Below, piece after piece: positions 43,733-52,528 of a stretch of DNA of 64,000 nucleotides; position 1 is the first letter of the stretch, and each line of letters opens with the position of its first letter. The DNA is taken from positions 1-64,000 of the forward strand of contig NZ_APNK01000007.1 in the NCBI RefSeq assembly GCF_000732535.1. The letters are read 5' to 3'. Position numbers and translations under genes: made by a program. Below the pieces are notes generated by a model, which did not search any database, was not told where the DNA came from, and saw only the letters and a program-made list of their open reading frames with translations. The stretch is from Salinisphaera hydrothermalis C41B8. GTDB lineage: Bacteria > Pseudomonadota > Gammaproteobacteria > Nevskiales > Salinisphaeraceae.

Positions 43733-45460
43733 CTACCGCCCCCACCAGTTCGTCTTACCCAGATCCACCACTTCATCCCCACGCCCGTTCATCACGGCCC
43801 GCAGCATGTACAGCGAAAAGCCCCGTGCCTGCTTGGCCTCGATCTTCGGCGGCATGGACAGTTCCTGCTTGGCGGTGCGGACGTCGACAACCACCGGGCC
43901 GTCGTGTTCGAAGGCTTGCTTGAGCGCTTCGTCGAGGGCGGATGAGGTGGTGACCTTGATACCGCGGATGCCGAGCGATTCGGCGAGTTTGGCGTAGTCG
44001 ACCTGCGGTAGATCGGTGGTGGAGTCGATATAGCCGGCGACTTTCATTTCCATCGCCACGAAGCCGAGGGTTTCGTTGTTGTAGACGATGACCTTCACGG
44101 GCAGGTTTTCGGCCGCGAGCGTGATGAGATCGCCCATGAGCATGGAGATGCCGCCGTCGCCGGCCAGGGCGACGATCTGGCGGTCGGGGAAAGCGACCTG
44201 CCAGCCCAGCGCCGCGGGTACGGCGACGGCCATGGAGCCGTGCATGAAGCTGCCGGTGAGGCGGCGCCCTTCGGTCATACGGATATAGCGGGCGGCCCAG
44301 ACGGTGGGCGTGCCGACGTCGGCCGTGAACACCGCATCGTCGTGTGCCAGCGCGGAGACGCGGGCGGTGAGGTATTGCGGGTGCAGCGGTTCGTTGTCTT
44401 CGCGCGGGGTGGCAAGATCGTCGAGGTTTTCGCGGGCTTTCTTGTAGTGGGCCTGGCAGGAGTCGAGGAATTTGGTGCTGCTGTTTTCCTCGAGCTTGGG
44501 GATGAGCGCGGCGAGCGTGGGGCCGATATCGCCGACCAGGCCCATCGTGAGCGGCGAGCGCCGGCCGAGGTGCGAGCCGCGGATATCGATCTGCACGACA
44601 TTACCGTGCTCGGGGAAGAATTCGCGATACGGGAAGTTGGTGCCCAGCATGACCAGCAGATCGCAGTTTTCCATGGCGTGGTAGCCAGAAGAAAAACCGA
44701 TGAGCCCGGTCATGCCCACGTCATACGGGTTGTCGTATTCCAGCGATTGCTTGCCGCGCAGTGCATGCACGATCGGCGCCTTGATGCGCTCGGCGAACGC
44801 CAGCACTTCGTCGTGATAGCCGTGGCAGCCGTAGCCGCCGAGAATCGTGACTTTCGACGCCTTGTTGATGTGCTCGGCGAGCACGTCCAGCGCGTCGTTG
44901 GGCGGCACAACCGTGGGGCGAACCGGCGGGTGCCAGTTCATGGAATGCTCGGGCGCATCGGCGAGCGCGACGTCGCCCGGCAGCACGATGACCGACACCG
45001 AGCGATTCACGATGGCGCTGTTCATCGCTGCTTCCAGCACCTGCGGGATCTGGGCGGCGTTGGAGACCAGCTCGCAATAGTCGCTGCACTCCTGAAACAG
45101 GTTCTGCGGGTGCGTTTCCTGGAAATAGCCGAGCCCGACTTCGGAGGACGGAATCTGGGCGGCGATGGCCAACATCGGCACATGCGCCCGCTGCGCCTCG
45201 AACAGACCGTTGACGAGATGCAGATTGCCGGGCCCGCAGGAGCCGGCACAGACCGCGAGCCCGCCGTGGGCATCGCCCTCGCCGGCCGCGGCGAGGGCCG
45301 CGACTTCTTCATGACGCACGCCGATCCAGCGGATCGCCTCGCGCTTGCGCAGCGCTTCGGTAAAGCCGTTGAGCGAATCGCCCGGCAGGCCCCAGACGTT
45401 CTTCACACCGGCCTGGATGAGCAGATCCGCGAGCACATCCGCAATCGTGTTTCGGGCCAT
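43733..45460 (-). CDS. poxB: Pyruvate dehydrogenase (quinone) / pyruvate oxidase
   Basis: 575 residues from the ATG at 45460 (AGGAGG 8 bp upstream). Strong overall match to E. coli PoxB (572 residues): RHEEVAALAAAGE (TPP-activating Glu), AVCAGSCGPGNLHLVNGLF, GYFQETHPQNLFQECSDYCELVS, IKAPIVHALRGKQSLEYDNPYDVGMTGLIGFSSG at the FAD region, GDGGISMLMGD...NN (TPP/Mg) and the membrane-binding C-terminus ARGFSLYMLRAVMNGRGDEVVDLGKTNW. It oxidises pyruvate to acetate and CO2, passing electrons to ubiquinone at the inner membrane. Divergent from the TetR gene. Confidence 0.95.
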   Translation of the reverse strand: MARNTIADVLADLLIQAGVKNVWGLPGDSLNGFTEALRKREAIRWIGVRHEEVAALAAAGEGDAHGGLAVCAGSCGPGNLHLVNGLFEAQRAHVPMLAIAAQIPSSEVGLGYFQETHPQNLFQECSDYCELVSNAAQIPQVLEAAMNSAIVNRSVSVIVLPGDVALADAPEHSMNWHPPVRPTVVPPNDALDVLAEHINKASKVTILGGYGCHGYHDEVLAFAERIKAPIVHALRGKQSLEYDNPYDVGMTGLIGFSSGYHAMENCDLLVMLGTNFPYREFFPEHGNVVQIDIRGSHLGRRSPLTMGLVGDIGPTLAALIPKLEENSSTKFLDSCQAHYKKARENLDDLATPREDNEPLHPQYLTARVSALAHDDAVFTADVGTPTVWAARYIRMTEGRRLTGSFMHGSMAVAVPAALGWQVAFPDRQIVALAGDGGISMLMGDLITLAAENLPVKVIVYNNETLGFVAMEMKVAGYIDSTTDLPQVDYAKLAESLGIRGIKVTTSSALDEALKQAFEHDGPVVVDVRTAKQELSMPPKIEAKQARGFSLYMLRAVMNGRGDEVVDLGKTNWWGR

Positions 45461-45573
45461 CGAGCAACCTCCTGGGCGGCGCCGGAAATCCCGCGCCTGA
45501 ATGAATCGCTTCATCGTACACGCAGCTTTCCGGCAACGCTTGGCGCGACCTCGACGAGCCTCGAGCCGAAAGT

Positions 45574-45591
45574 TGACTGAATATTCAGTCA
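45574..45591. promoter_or_regulatory. Perfect 18-bp palindromic operator before the TetR-aguB-aguA genes
   Basis: TGACTGAATATTCAGTCA is a perfect palindrome in the style of TetR-family operators, 60 bp before the TetR start. TTGACT (45573-45578) overlapping it, with AATAAT 17 bp downstream, resembles a sigma-70 promoter, so bound repressor would block it. It lies in the poxB-tetR divergent region and may affect both. Confidence 0.75.
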
Positions 45592-45650
45592 GGATAATAA
45601 TCGGCGTATTGGAAGCGCTTTAACGCGCGTGTTTTTTGAACCGAGCCGCC

Positions 45651-46259
45651 ATGTCCCGCCGACACGACAGCGACGAAACCCGCACCCGCATCCTCGCGGC
45701 CGCCGTGCGTTGCGTGGCCCGGCGCGGGGTGCGCGGGCTGCGCATGGCCGATGTGGGCCGCGAGGCCGGGGTGTCGTCCGGCCTGCTCTACTACCACTTC
45801 GCCGATCGCGACGGGCTGCTCGCGGCCACGCTGGCGCATGTGAACGACACGGCCGCCGCCGGCCGCAGCTCGAACGAAGTCGCCGGCCGGTCCGCGCTCA
45901 TCGACAACCTCGTCGATGAAATCTCGGACGACCCGGAAGTGCGCGACCACGCCGCCGCCTGGCACGAGATCAACGCCTCGGCCGTATTCGACGAGCGCCT
46001 GGCCGCGCCGCTGCGCGAGACCACGGCCGACTGGCAGGCCCGCATCGCCAACGCGCTGGTCGCTACCGCGCCCGCGGACGCGCCCTGCGATCGCGAAACC
46101 GCGGAAGCCGAGGCCGTGATTGTCACCGCGCTGGTCGATGGCCTGCTGCAACGCTGGCTGACCGGTCGCTTGTCCACGAACGATGCGCGCGCGCTGCTGC
46201 GCCGTGCCCTGATTCAGCAATTCGGCGGGTCCGCCGCCGGGAGCAACGCATGCAACTGA
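45651..46259 (+). CDS. TetR-family regulator of the agmatine operon
   Basis: 202 residues from the ATG at 45651. N-terminal HTH: RTRILAAAVRCVARRGVRGLRMADVGREAGVSSGLLYYHFADRDGLLAATL. The rest is a variable ligand-binding domain. It overlaps aguB by 10 bp, so autoregulation with aguBA is likely, through the palindrome upstream. Agmatine or N-carbamoylputrescine would be natural ligands, as for AguR of pseudomonads; inference. Confidence 0.9.
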   Translation: MSRRHDSDETRTRILAAAVRCVARRGVRGLRMADVGREAGVSSGLLYYHFADRDGLLAATLAHVNDTAAAGRSSNEVAGRSALIDNLVDEISDDPEVRDHAAAWHEINASAVFDERLAAPLRETTADWQARIANALVATAPADAPCDRETAEAEAVIVTALVDGLLQRWLTGRLSTNDARALLRRALIQQFGGSAAGSNACN

Positions 46260-47233
46260 TCGAAAACACCCACCCGCCCGCCTCGCTGTCCCGGGCCGAG
46301 GCCTCCGAGCGCGCGCCGCTGCGTGTGGCGCTGATCCAGCATGCCTGGCAGCCGGATCGCGATGCGCTCGTCGCCCATCTGGACGCGGCCATCGGCCAGG
46401 CGGCCGAGGCGGGCGCCAAGGCGGTGTTTCTGCCGGAGATCACGCTGCTGCGCTATCCGGCCGATCAACGCGCCACCGGCACTGCCGCCGACGGCGCGGA
46501 AGACCTGAAAACCGGGCCGACGATGACGTTCGCCCGCGCGGCCGCGAAGCGCTACGGCATCGCCGTGCATGCCTCGCTCTACCAGCGCGACGACGGCGCC
46601 GACGGGCTGGGCCTGAACACGGCGATTCTGATTTCGCCCGAGGGCGAGCTGATCGGCGAGACGCACAAGCTGCATATCCCGGTCACCGAGGGCTATTTCG
46701 AGCACACTTATTTCCGCCAGGGCCCGGCCGACAACCCCTACCCGGTGTATCGCCATGCCGCGCTCGACAACGCGGCCATTGGCCTGCCGACGTGTTGGGA
46801 TGAGTGGTTCCCCGAAGTCGCCCGGGCGTATTCGCTGGGCGGCGCCGAGATTCTGGCCTATCCGTCGGCGATCGGCTCCGAGCCGGATTTCCCCGATTTC
46901 GATACCCAGCCGCTGTGGCAACACGTAATCGTGGGCAACGGCATTGCCTCCGGCACGTTCATGATCGTGCCCAACCGCATCGGTAACGAAGGCCGCATCA
47001 CGTTCTATGGCGGCTCGTTCATCTCCGACCCGTACGGGCGGGTGCTGGTGCAGGCCCCGCGCGACGCCGAGGCGATTCTGGTCACCGATCTGGATCTGGA
47101 CCAGCGGCGCGACTGGCTCACCCTGTTCCCCTTCCTCGCCACGCGGCGACCCGATACCTACGGCGCGCTGACCGCGCCGGTCGACCCCGACCGGCCGCTC
47201 GGCGGCACGCCCGAGGCCCATGACCATGAGTGA
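46250..47233 (+). CDS. aguB: N-carbamoylputrescine amidase
   Basis: 327 residues, nitrilase superfamily with Glu-Lys-Cys triad E63 (FLPEITLLRYP), K140 (THKLHIP) and C182 (GLPTCWDEWFPEVARAYSLGGAEIL). The HIPVTEGYFEHTYFRQG and TCWDEWFPE segments resemble AguB/plant CPA. It hydrolyses N-carbamoylputrescine to putrescine, CO2 and ammonia. Its neighbour aguA makes the substrate; the overlap with aguA (14 bp) couples them. The first 25 residues are an extension relative to short CPAs. Confidence 0.93.
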   Translation: MQLIENTHPPASLSRAEASERAPLRVALIQHAWQPDRDALVAHLDAAIGQAAEAGAKAVFLPEITLLRYPADQRATGTAADGAEDLKTGPTMTFARAAAKRYGIAVHASLYQRDDGADGLGLNTAILISPEGELIGETHKLHIPVTEGYFEHTYFRQGPADNPYPVYRHAALDNAAIGLPTCWDEWFPEVARAYSLGGAEILAYPSAIGSEPDFPDFDTQPLWQHVIVGNGIASGTFMIVPNRIGNEGRITFYGGSFISDPYGRVLVQAPRDAEAILVTDLDLDQRRDWLTLFPFLATRRPDTYGALTAPVDPDRPLGGTPEAHDHE

Positions 47234-48269
47234 TGTGATGACCGGCTGGCGGATGCCCGCCGAAACCGCCCTGCAGACACGCGTCTGGATGGGGTTTCCC
47301 CCGGCCGGGCCGACGGCCGGCGAAAGCGCGCAGGCGCTGGATGAAGCGCGGCGGGCCTGGTGCGCCGTGGCGCATGCGATTGCCGAATACCAGCCGGTGA
47401 CAATGCTGGTGGACCCGGCCGACGAAACCACCGCGCCGCGTTATGTCAGCCAGTACATCGAGCGCGTGACCGTGCCGCTGGACGATGCGTGGCTGCGCGA
47501 TATCGGCCCCAGCTTCGTGCTGGACGACGACGGTGCGCTCGGCGCGGTGAACTGGCGCTTCAACGGCTGGGGCGAGCGCGAGTGGGCGCAATGGGATAAG
47601 GACAACCGCGTGGCCGCCGCGATCGCGGAAATGGCGGGCGCGACGCGCATCGATTCCAAGCTGGTCAACGAAGGCGGCGGCATCGCCGTGGACGGCGCCG
47701 GCACCGTGTTGCTCACCGATACCGTGCAGCGCGACCCGCGGCGCAACGCGGGCATCTCGCGCGCGGCGGTAGAGGCCGAGATGGCGCGCACGCTGGGCGC
47801 CGACAACCCGATCTGGCTGCCGCGCGGGCTGCATCGCGACGCCGAGCGCTTCGGCACTTTCGGCCATGTCGATATCGTCGCGGCCCTAGTGTCGCCGGAG
47901 TGCGTGGCCATCCACGACCAACGCGACCCGGCCCACCCGGACCACGCGATCAGCAGCGAGGCGATGGACGTATTCGAGTGGAAAACCACCGCCGAGGGCG
48001 CGTCCTGGCACATCGCGCGCATACCGGCGCCGCGCACGCTTCGTGATGCCGAGGGCTTCGTCGACTACAGCTATATCAACCACTTGCCGATCAACGGCGC
48101 GGTGATCGTGCCGACCTTCGACGACCCGTCGGATGCCGAGGCGATGGCAATGCTGGCCGATCTGTATCCGCGCCGGCGCATCGTCGGCGTCGACGGGCGC
48201 GAGATCTTCGCCCGCGGCGGCGGCGTGCACTGCATCACGCAGCAGCAGCCGCAGTGTGAAACCGACTGA
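47220..48269 (+). CDS. aguA: Agmatine deiminase
   Basis: 349 residues (or 347 from the ATG at 47226). Guanidino-modifying enzyme fold: TRVWMGFPP near the N-terminus, WLRDIGPSFVLDDDG, NWRFNGWG, NEGGGIAVDGAGTVLLTD, FGHVDIVAALVSPE and the catalytic C338 in GGGVHCITQQQP. It converts agmatine to N-carbamoylputrescine and ammonia. Last gene of the tetR-aguB-aguA unit, followed by a 10-bp hairpin. Confidence 0.95.
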   Translation: MTMSDVMTGWRMPAETALQTRVWMGFPPAGPTAGESAQALDEARRAWCAVAHAIAEYQPVTMLVDPADETTAPRYVSQYIERVTVPLDDAWLRDIGPSFVLDDDGALGAVNWRFNGWGEREWAQWDKDNRVAAAIAEMAGATRIDSKLVNEGGGIAVDGAGTVLLTDTVQRDPRRNAGISRAAVEAEMARTLGADNPIWLPRGLHRDAERFGTFGHVDIVAALVSPECVAIHDQRDPAHPDHAISSEAMDVFEWKTTAEGASWHIARIPAPRTLRDAEGFVDYSYINHLPINGAVIVPTFDDPSDAEAMAMLADLYPRRRIVGVDGREIFARGGGVHCITQQQPQCETD

Positions 48270-48285
48270 ACCGGCCGTGCCGATA

Positions 48286-48317
48286 GACGGCGGGCTTGAG
48301 TTCGTCGGCCCGCCGTC
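48286..48317 (+). terminator. Hairpin after aguA
   Basis: Perfect 10-bp stem GACGGCGGGC / GCCCGCCGTC with 12-base loop, 17 bp past the stop. No T-run, so strength uncertain. Confidence 0.5.
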
Positions 48318-48418
48318 GTCAACGTCGCGCCCATGCGCCGGCGCGCACCGGCCATTCTCGACACCATGTTGCGCCGCAATCCCGGCACGGCGGTCGCGCT
48401 GACATTCTCTGGCCGGGT

Positions 48419-48561
48419 TTAGGGCGCCCCACCCATTGCGCACAGGCCGGCGAGCCGGCGGCACGGCCTGGTCGCCCGGGATGGCTTCATTGCGTTGTCT
48501 CGCCTCTCGTCATTTTGCCGGCCACGCCGGGCACGGGTTCGCACGAAACCTCAACACGCCC
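48419..48561. repeat. Degenerate/partial family 2-type element
   Basis: It starts TTAGGGCG and ends CGAAACCTCAACACGCCC, the exact right tip of family 2, but the interior is shortened and rearranged. It abuts the complete copy at 48563 tip-to-tip, giving a long palindrome (48541-48583). Confidence 0.6.
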
Positions 48562-48562
48562 C

Positions 48563-48859
48563 AGGGCGTGTTGAGGTTTCGTGAGAGCGCCGCGTTGGTG
48601 TCCGAAAATCGTGTCCGGCAAGGCGCGAGTCGCCGCGTCGTGGCGTGCCACGACCCAGACTCGCAACGCCGCCGGGCGCCCCTGGTTAATTTTTTATGGG
48701 CGGCCCAACCCGAAGGGACAAGCGCCCAACAATTAACGACACGACGGCAATACAGCGTTATAGCTCTCTCGCGTAGAACGACTACGCCACGTTCGCTACG
48801 CCTCGTCTTGCCGCAAAACTGCGCTTGGCGCGGACTCGCACGAAACCTCAACACGCCCT
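48563..48859. repeat. Inverted-repeat (MITE-like) element, family 2, copy B
   Basis: 297 bp with a perfect 21-bp inverted repeat that begins AGGGCGTGTTGAGGTTTCG (48563-48583) and returns at 48839-48859, with TA at the right boundary. The interior is nearly identical to the copy at 12626-12924, in reverse orientation, including a stretch reading TAATTTTTTATGGGCGGCC. It ends 36 bp upstream of the FNT gene start. Confidence 0.85.
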
Positions 48860-48895
48860 ACCCTGAGCGGCTGATTATCTTCCCGAGCGATCGTC

Positions 48896-49681
48896 ATGTC
48901 CGAAGATCGAAGTCCCGAGACCCGGCTGTCCGCCCGGGCCGTCTATCAGACCGTGCGCTACGACGGCGAGCAGGAGATGGCGCGGCCGGTCGGCTCGCTA
49001 TGGTGGTCCGGCGTGGCCGCCGGCATCGCGCTCGCGAGTTCGGTGGTCGCCAAGGGGCTGCTGCACATGGAGCTGCCGGACACGCCGTGGCGTGCGCCGA
49101 TCGCCGACATCGGCTATTGCGTGGGCTTCGTGCTGGTGGTGCTGGGCCGCATGCAGCTGTTTACCGAGAACACCATTACCGTGGTGCTGCCGCTGATGGC
49201 CAAGCCGTCCTGGCGCGGCCTGTACTGCACGTCGCGGCTGTGGACGGTGGTGTTCGTCGCCAACATGGTGGGCACGTTCATCGCCGCCCTGTTCGTGAAC
49301 ATGGCCGGCGTGGATGCGCCCAACCAGCTGCACGCGTTCAACGAAGTGGCCGCTCAGGGCGTGCTCGGCAGCGACTGGGTCGGCAACATGCTGCGGGCGA
49401 TCCCGGCCGGTTTCTTCGTCGCGGCCCTGGTCTGGATGCTGCCCAATGCCCGCGGGTTCGAGATCTGGGTGATCATGCTGCCCACTTACATCATCGCGCT
49501 CGGCGGCTTCGCCCACGTGGTGGTCGGTTCGATGGAAGTCTGGCTGCTGATCCTGGCCGGCCAGCTGGGCGTGGTCGACGGCCTGTGGGGCTTTGTAGCC
49601 CCCGCGCTGCTCGGCAACGTGCTGGGCGGCACGGTGCTGTTCTCGCTGCTGGCCTACGGCCAGGTCCGGCGCGAGATCTAA
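48896..49681 (+). CDS. Formate/nitrite transporter (FNT) family channel
   Basis: 261 residues, six helices. FNT features: SLWWSGVAAGIALASSVVAKGLL in helix 1, LGRMQLFTENTITVVLPLM (the conserved FTENTxxxVLPLM loop), NMVGTFIAALFV and FEIWVIMLPTYIIALGGFAHVVVGSMEV with the conserved His in the channel region. Probably a pentameric channel for formate, nitrite or hydrosulfide. No formate enzyme is nearby to indicate which. The repeat element just upstream likely overlaps its promoter region. Confidence 0.9.
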   Translation: MSEDRSPETRLSARAVYQTVRYDGEQEMARPVGSLWWSGVAAGIALASSVVAKGLLHMELPDTPWRAPIADIGYCVGFVLVVLGRMQLFTENTITVVLPLMAKPSWRGLYCTSRLWTVVFVANMVGTFIAALFVNMAGVDAPNQLHAFNEVAAQGVLGSDWVGNMLRAIPAGFFVAALVWMLPNARGFEIWVIMLPTYIIALGGFAHVVVGSMEVWLLILAGQLGVVDGLWGFVAPALLGNVLGGTVLFSLLAYGQVRREI

Positions 49682-49947
49682 ACGGCGCTACGACGGCGGC
49701 CGGCCAGCGTCGACTCCATGAATAGGATGGGCGACGGGGAATCCCCCGCCGCCCGATACCGAGCCGGACCACCAGCCGCATGGGACCGCGACGACGGCAG
49801 GCCAGCCCGATAGGATGCGCTCCGGGCGACGCGCCGGCGCGGGACCAGCGCCGTCTATTCGAAGCGGCTTGGCCCGCGACGTTATCAGCCGCCCCCGGGT
49901 TCTCCAAGCACGAATTGCCGGGGGCCGCTCCAGTCGACATCAACCGC

Positions 49948-50418
49948 TTAAAAACCGCGCGCCGAACCGGCGAAATCGCAGGCGTCGACAAAACGCGCGC
50001 ACAAAGCCTCGATGATGGCCTGATCCGCGGCCGAAAAACGGCCCGGTATCGGGCTGTCGATATCCAGCACGCCCCATAACCGCCCCTCGACCACGATCGG
50101 CACGACCAGCTCCGAACGCGAGGCTGGGTCGCAGGCGATATGGCCGTCGAAGGCATGCACGTCCTCGACGCGCTGGGTCTGCAGACTCCGCGCCGCGGCG
50201 CCGCATACGCCGCGCTCGAACGGAATGGGATTACACGCCGGCAACCCCTGGAACGGCCCGAGAATCAGCACGTTGTCCTGGCGTTGCAGATAGAAACCCG
50301 CCCAGTTCAAATCGGCGAACTGCTGCCGGATAAAGGCGACGGTCTGGGCGGCGTTGGTGAGCCAGTCGCGCGTGTATAGCAGGCTGGCGAGCTGGCGTTC
50401 GAGCAGGTCCGAACCCAT
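49948..50418 (-). CDS. msrC: Free methionine-(R)-sulfoxide reductase (GAF type)
   Basis: 156 residues from the ATG at 50418. GAF-fold fRMsr signature: NWAGFYLQRQDNVLILGPFQGLPACNPIPFERGVCGAAA with its two cysteines, and HIACDPASRSELVVPIV with the third, which together form the catalytic/resolving set. It reduces free Met-R-sulfoxide using thioredoxin. Divergent from the BCCT gene. Confidence 0.93.
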   Translation of the reverse strand: MGSDLLERQLASLLYTRDWLTNAAQTVAFIRQQFADLNWAGFYLQRQDNVLILGPFQGLPACNPIPFERGVCGAAARSLQTQRVEDVHAFDGHIACDPASRSELVVPIVVEGRLWGVLDIDSPIPGRFSAADQAIIEALCARFVDACDFAGSARGF

Positions 50419-50549
50419 CGAAGACTCCGCATAAAAACCGGGCGCCAGCATCGGCCAAAACGGTAACGCTCACAACCGCACCGGTGCGCGCAACATGAAC
50501 CGGCGGGGAAAAACGGTTATTCTGGTCGGTTTTTGCCCTGGTACGTTCA

Positions 50550-52079
50550 ATGACCGATGCCCGTTCCGGCGGCCGAATCGACAAGCTCACGCTGAGCCTG
50601 TCGGTCGGTTTCGTCGCCGTCTTTCTTGTCGCCTCGCTGTTCGATCTTTCCGGCGTTTCCAGCGCCATCAGCGCCGGTTTCAGCTGGACGGCCAAAACGC
50701 TTGGCGCCTACTTCGAATGGTTGCTGCTCGCCACGTTCTTCATCGCGATCGGCATTGCCATCAGCCCGGCCGGGCGGGCGCGCATCGGCCAGGCGGACGA
50801 GCCCGATTTCAGCACGTTCCAGTGGCTTTCGATCATCATGTGCACGCTGCTGGCCGGCGGCGGCGTGTTCTTCGCGGCAGGCGAGCCGGTCTATCACTTT
50901 CTGAATACGCCGCCGGCGTTCGATACCCAGGCCGGCACCGCGGCCGCCGTGCCCACGGCACTGGCCCAGGCGTTCATGCACTGGGGTTTTCTGGCCTGGG
51001 CCATTCTCGGCGCGCTGACCGCCGTCGTGCTGGCGCGCGCGCACTATGACCGCGGCATGCCGCTGCGCCCGCGCGCGCTATTGTCGGGCGTGTTCGGCGA
51101 ACGCCTGATCGCCGGTCCGCTCGGCAGCGTGGTCGATGCCGTGTGCGTAATCTCGGTAGTCGCCGGTACGGTCGGCCCGATTGGCTTTCTGGCCACCCAG
51201 GTGGGTTACGGCCTGCATGTGCTGGTCGGCACGCCCTCCGGGCTCGCGACGCAACTGACCATCGTCGCTGTGCTGGGCCTGGTCTATGTCACGTCGGCCG
51301 TGACCGGCTTGGCGCGCGGCATTCAGTGGCTGAGCCGTTTCAACGTGATTCTGGCGCTCATCATCGGCGCGGTGATCATCGTGTTCGGCGCCACCGGCTT
51401 TCTGATCAACGCCTGGACCGAAGCGATGGGCACTTATATCAGTGCCTTCTTCACCATGGCCACGCAAACGCCGCTGACCGCGCCGGCCGGCTGGCTGAAA
51501 TGGTGGACGATTTTCTTCTTTGCGTGGTTCATCGGCTACGGCCCATTGATGGCGATCTTCGTGGCGCGTATTTCGCGCGGGCGCACGCTGCGCCAGATGA
51601 TCGTCTCGGTCGCGATCCTGGCGCCAATCGCGACCACGGTCTGGTTCACACTGCTCGGCGGTTCGGGCATCTATGGCCAGATGCATGGGGCGTTCGATCT
51701 TGCCAAGCCGCTATCGGCGTTCAAGTTCGATGTCGCCACGCTCACCGTCGCCCAGTCGCTGCCCGGCGGGCTGTTCATGGCGCTGGCGATTCTATTGCTG
51801 ACGTCCATCTTCGTCGCCACCACGGGGGACTCCATGAGCTATGCCATCGCCGTGGTGCATACCGGCGATGAAAACCCGCCGGCCGGCCTGCGTGCGTTCT
51901 GGGGCATTCTGATGGCGGCCATGGCCGCTGTGCTGCTCGCGATGGGCCATGGTCAGATCAGCGCGCTGCAACAGTTCATCGTGATTACGGCCATCCCGGT
52001 ATCGCTGGTGCTCCTGCCCTCGCTCTGGACCGGCCCGCGAGCCGCCATGGCGATGGCCCGCGATCAGGGCGTGGTGTAA
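50550..52079 (+). CDS. BCCT-family transporter
   Basis: 509 residues, twelve helices, at the short end of the family and lacking the long cytoplasmic tails of osmosensing BetP. The BCCT signature region reads WWTIFFFAWFIGYGPLMAIFVARISRGRTLRQ, and LLAGGGVFFAAGEPVYHF carries the usual helix-3 glycines. Usual substrates are betaine, choline, carnitine or related quaternary amines, here undefined. Monocistronic. Confidence 0.88.
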   Translation: MTDARSGGRIDKLTLSLSVGFVAVFLVASLFDLSGVSSAISAGFSWTAKTLGAYFEWLLLATFFIAIGIAISPAGRARIGQADEPDFSTFQWLSIIMCTLLAGGGVFFAAGEPVYHFLNTPPAFDTQAGTAAAVPTALAQAFMHWGFLAWAILGALTAVVLARAHYDRGMPLRPRALLSGVFGERLIAGPLGSVVDAVCVISVVAGTVGPIGFLATQVGYGLHVLVGTPSGLATQLTIVAVLGLVYVTSAVTGLARGIQWLSRFNVILALIIGAVIIVFGATGFLINAWTEAMGTYISAFFTMATQTPLTAPAGWLKWWTIFFFAWFIGYGPLMAIFVARISRGRTLRQMIVSVAILAPIATTVWFTLLGGSGIYGQMHGAFDLAKPLSAFKFDVATLTVAQSLPGGLFMALAILLLTSIFVATTGDSMSYAIAVVHTGDENPPAGLRAFWGILMAAMAAVLLAMGHGQISALQQFIVITAIPVSLVLLPSLWTGPRAAMAMARDQGVV

Positions 52080-52528
52080 GCCGCCCTGCCCGAAGCGCAG
52101 CCCGGCCGGGCTGCGCTCGCTCGATCCCGTCGGGCCGCCGCCAGACCGACGTGGCTGGCCGGCGGGCGTTGCCGCGCGCGCCGCGCGGCAACGCTAGGTG
52201 ATCCTCATCGAGAGTCCGCGCCACTCGCGCCCGGCGCCACAGGGCAGGACTCCGCCCCTGCTCGGTCACCTCGATTACTCGCGTTTCACGAAAAAACGTT
52301 GCCGAGTCAACGCGCCGGCGCCGAAGGCGACCGGCGCTGGCCCGCTGCCGGCCGCATTCGCGACCCCCGACCCGAGCCCGCCGCTGGGTAGCCGATCGTT
52401 CGATGAGCGTATCCGCCGCCGGTTTCCCGTGCTAAGGATAAGATCAAGTGCTGGCCTTGTTTCGATAGATGAATAGTCGTGGATTTTCGGCGGAATGCCG
52501 TATGGGCAAATGATCGAGGGGGCGCAAT
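52080..52528. other. Intergenic upstream of putA
   Basis: About 450 bp without a supported gene. GC-rich until 52430, then an AT-richer putA leader with AGGGGG 11 bp before the ATG at 52529. No repeat element recognised. Confidence 0.35.
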
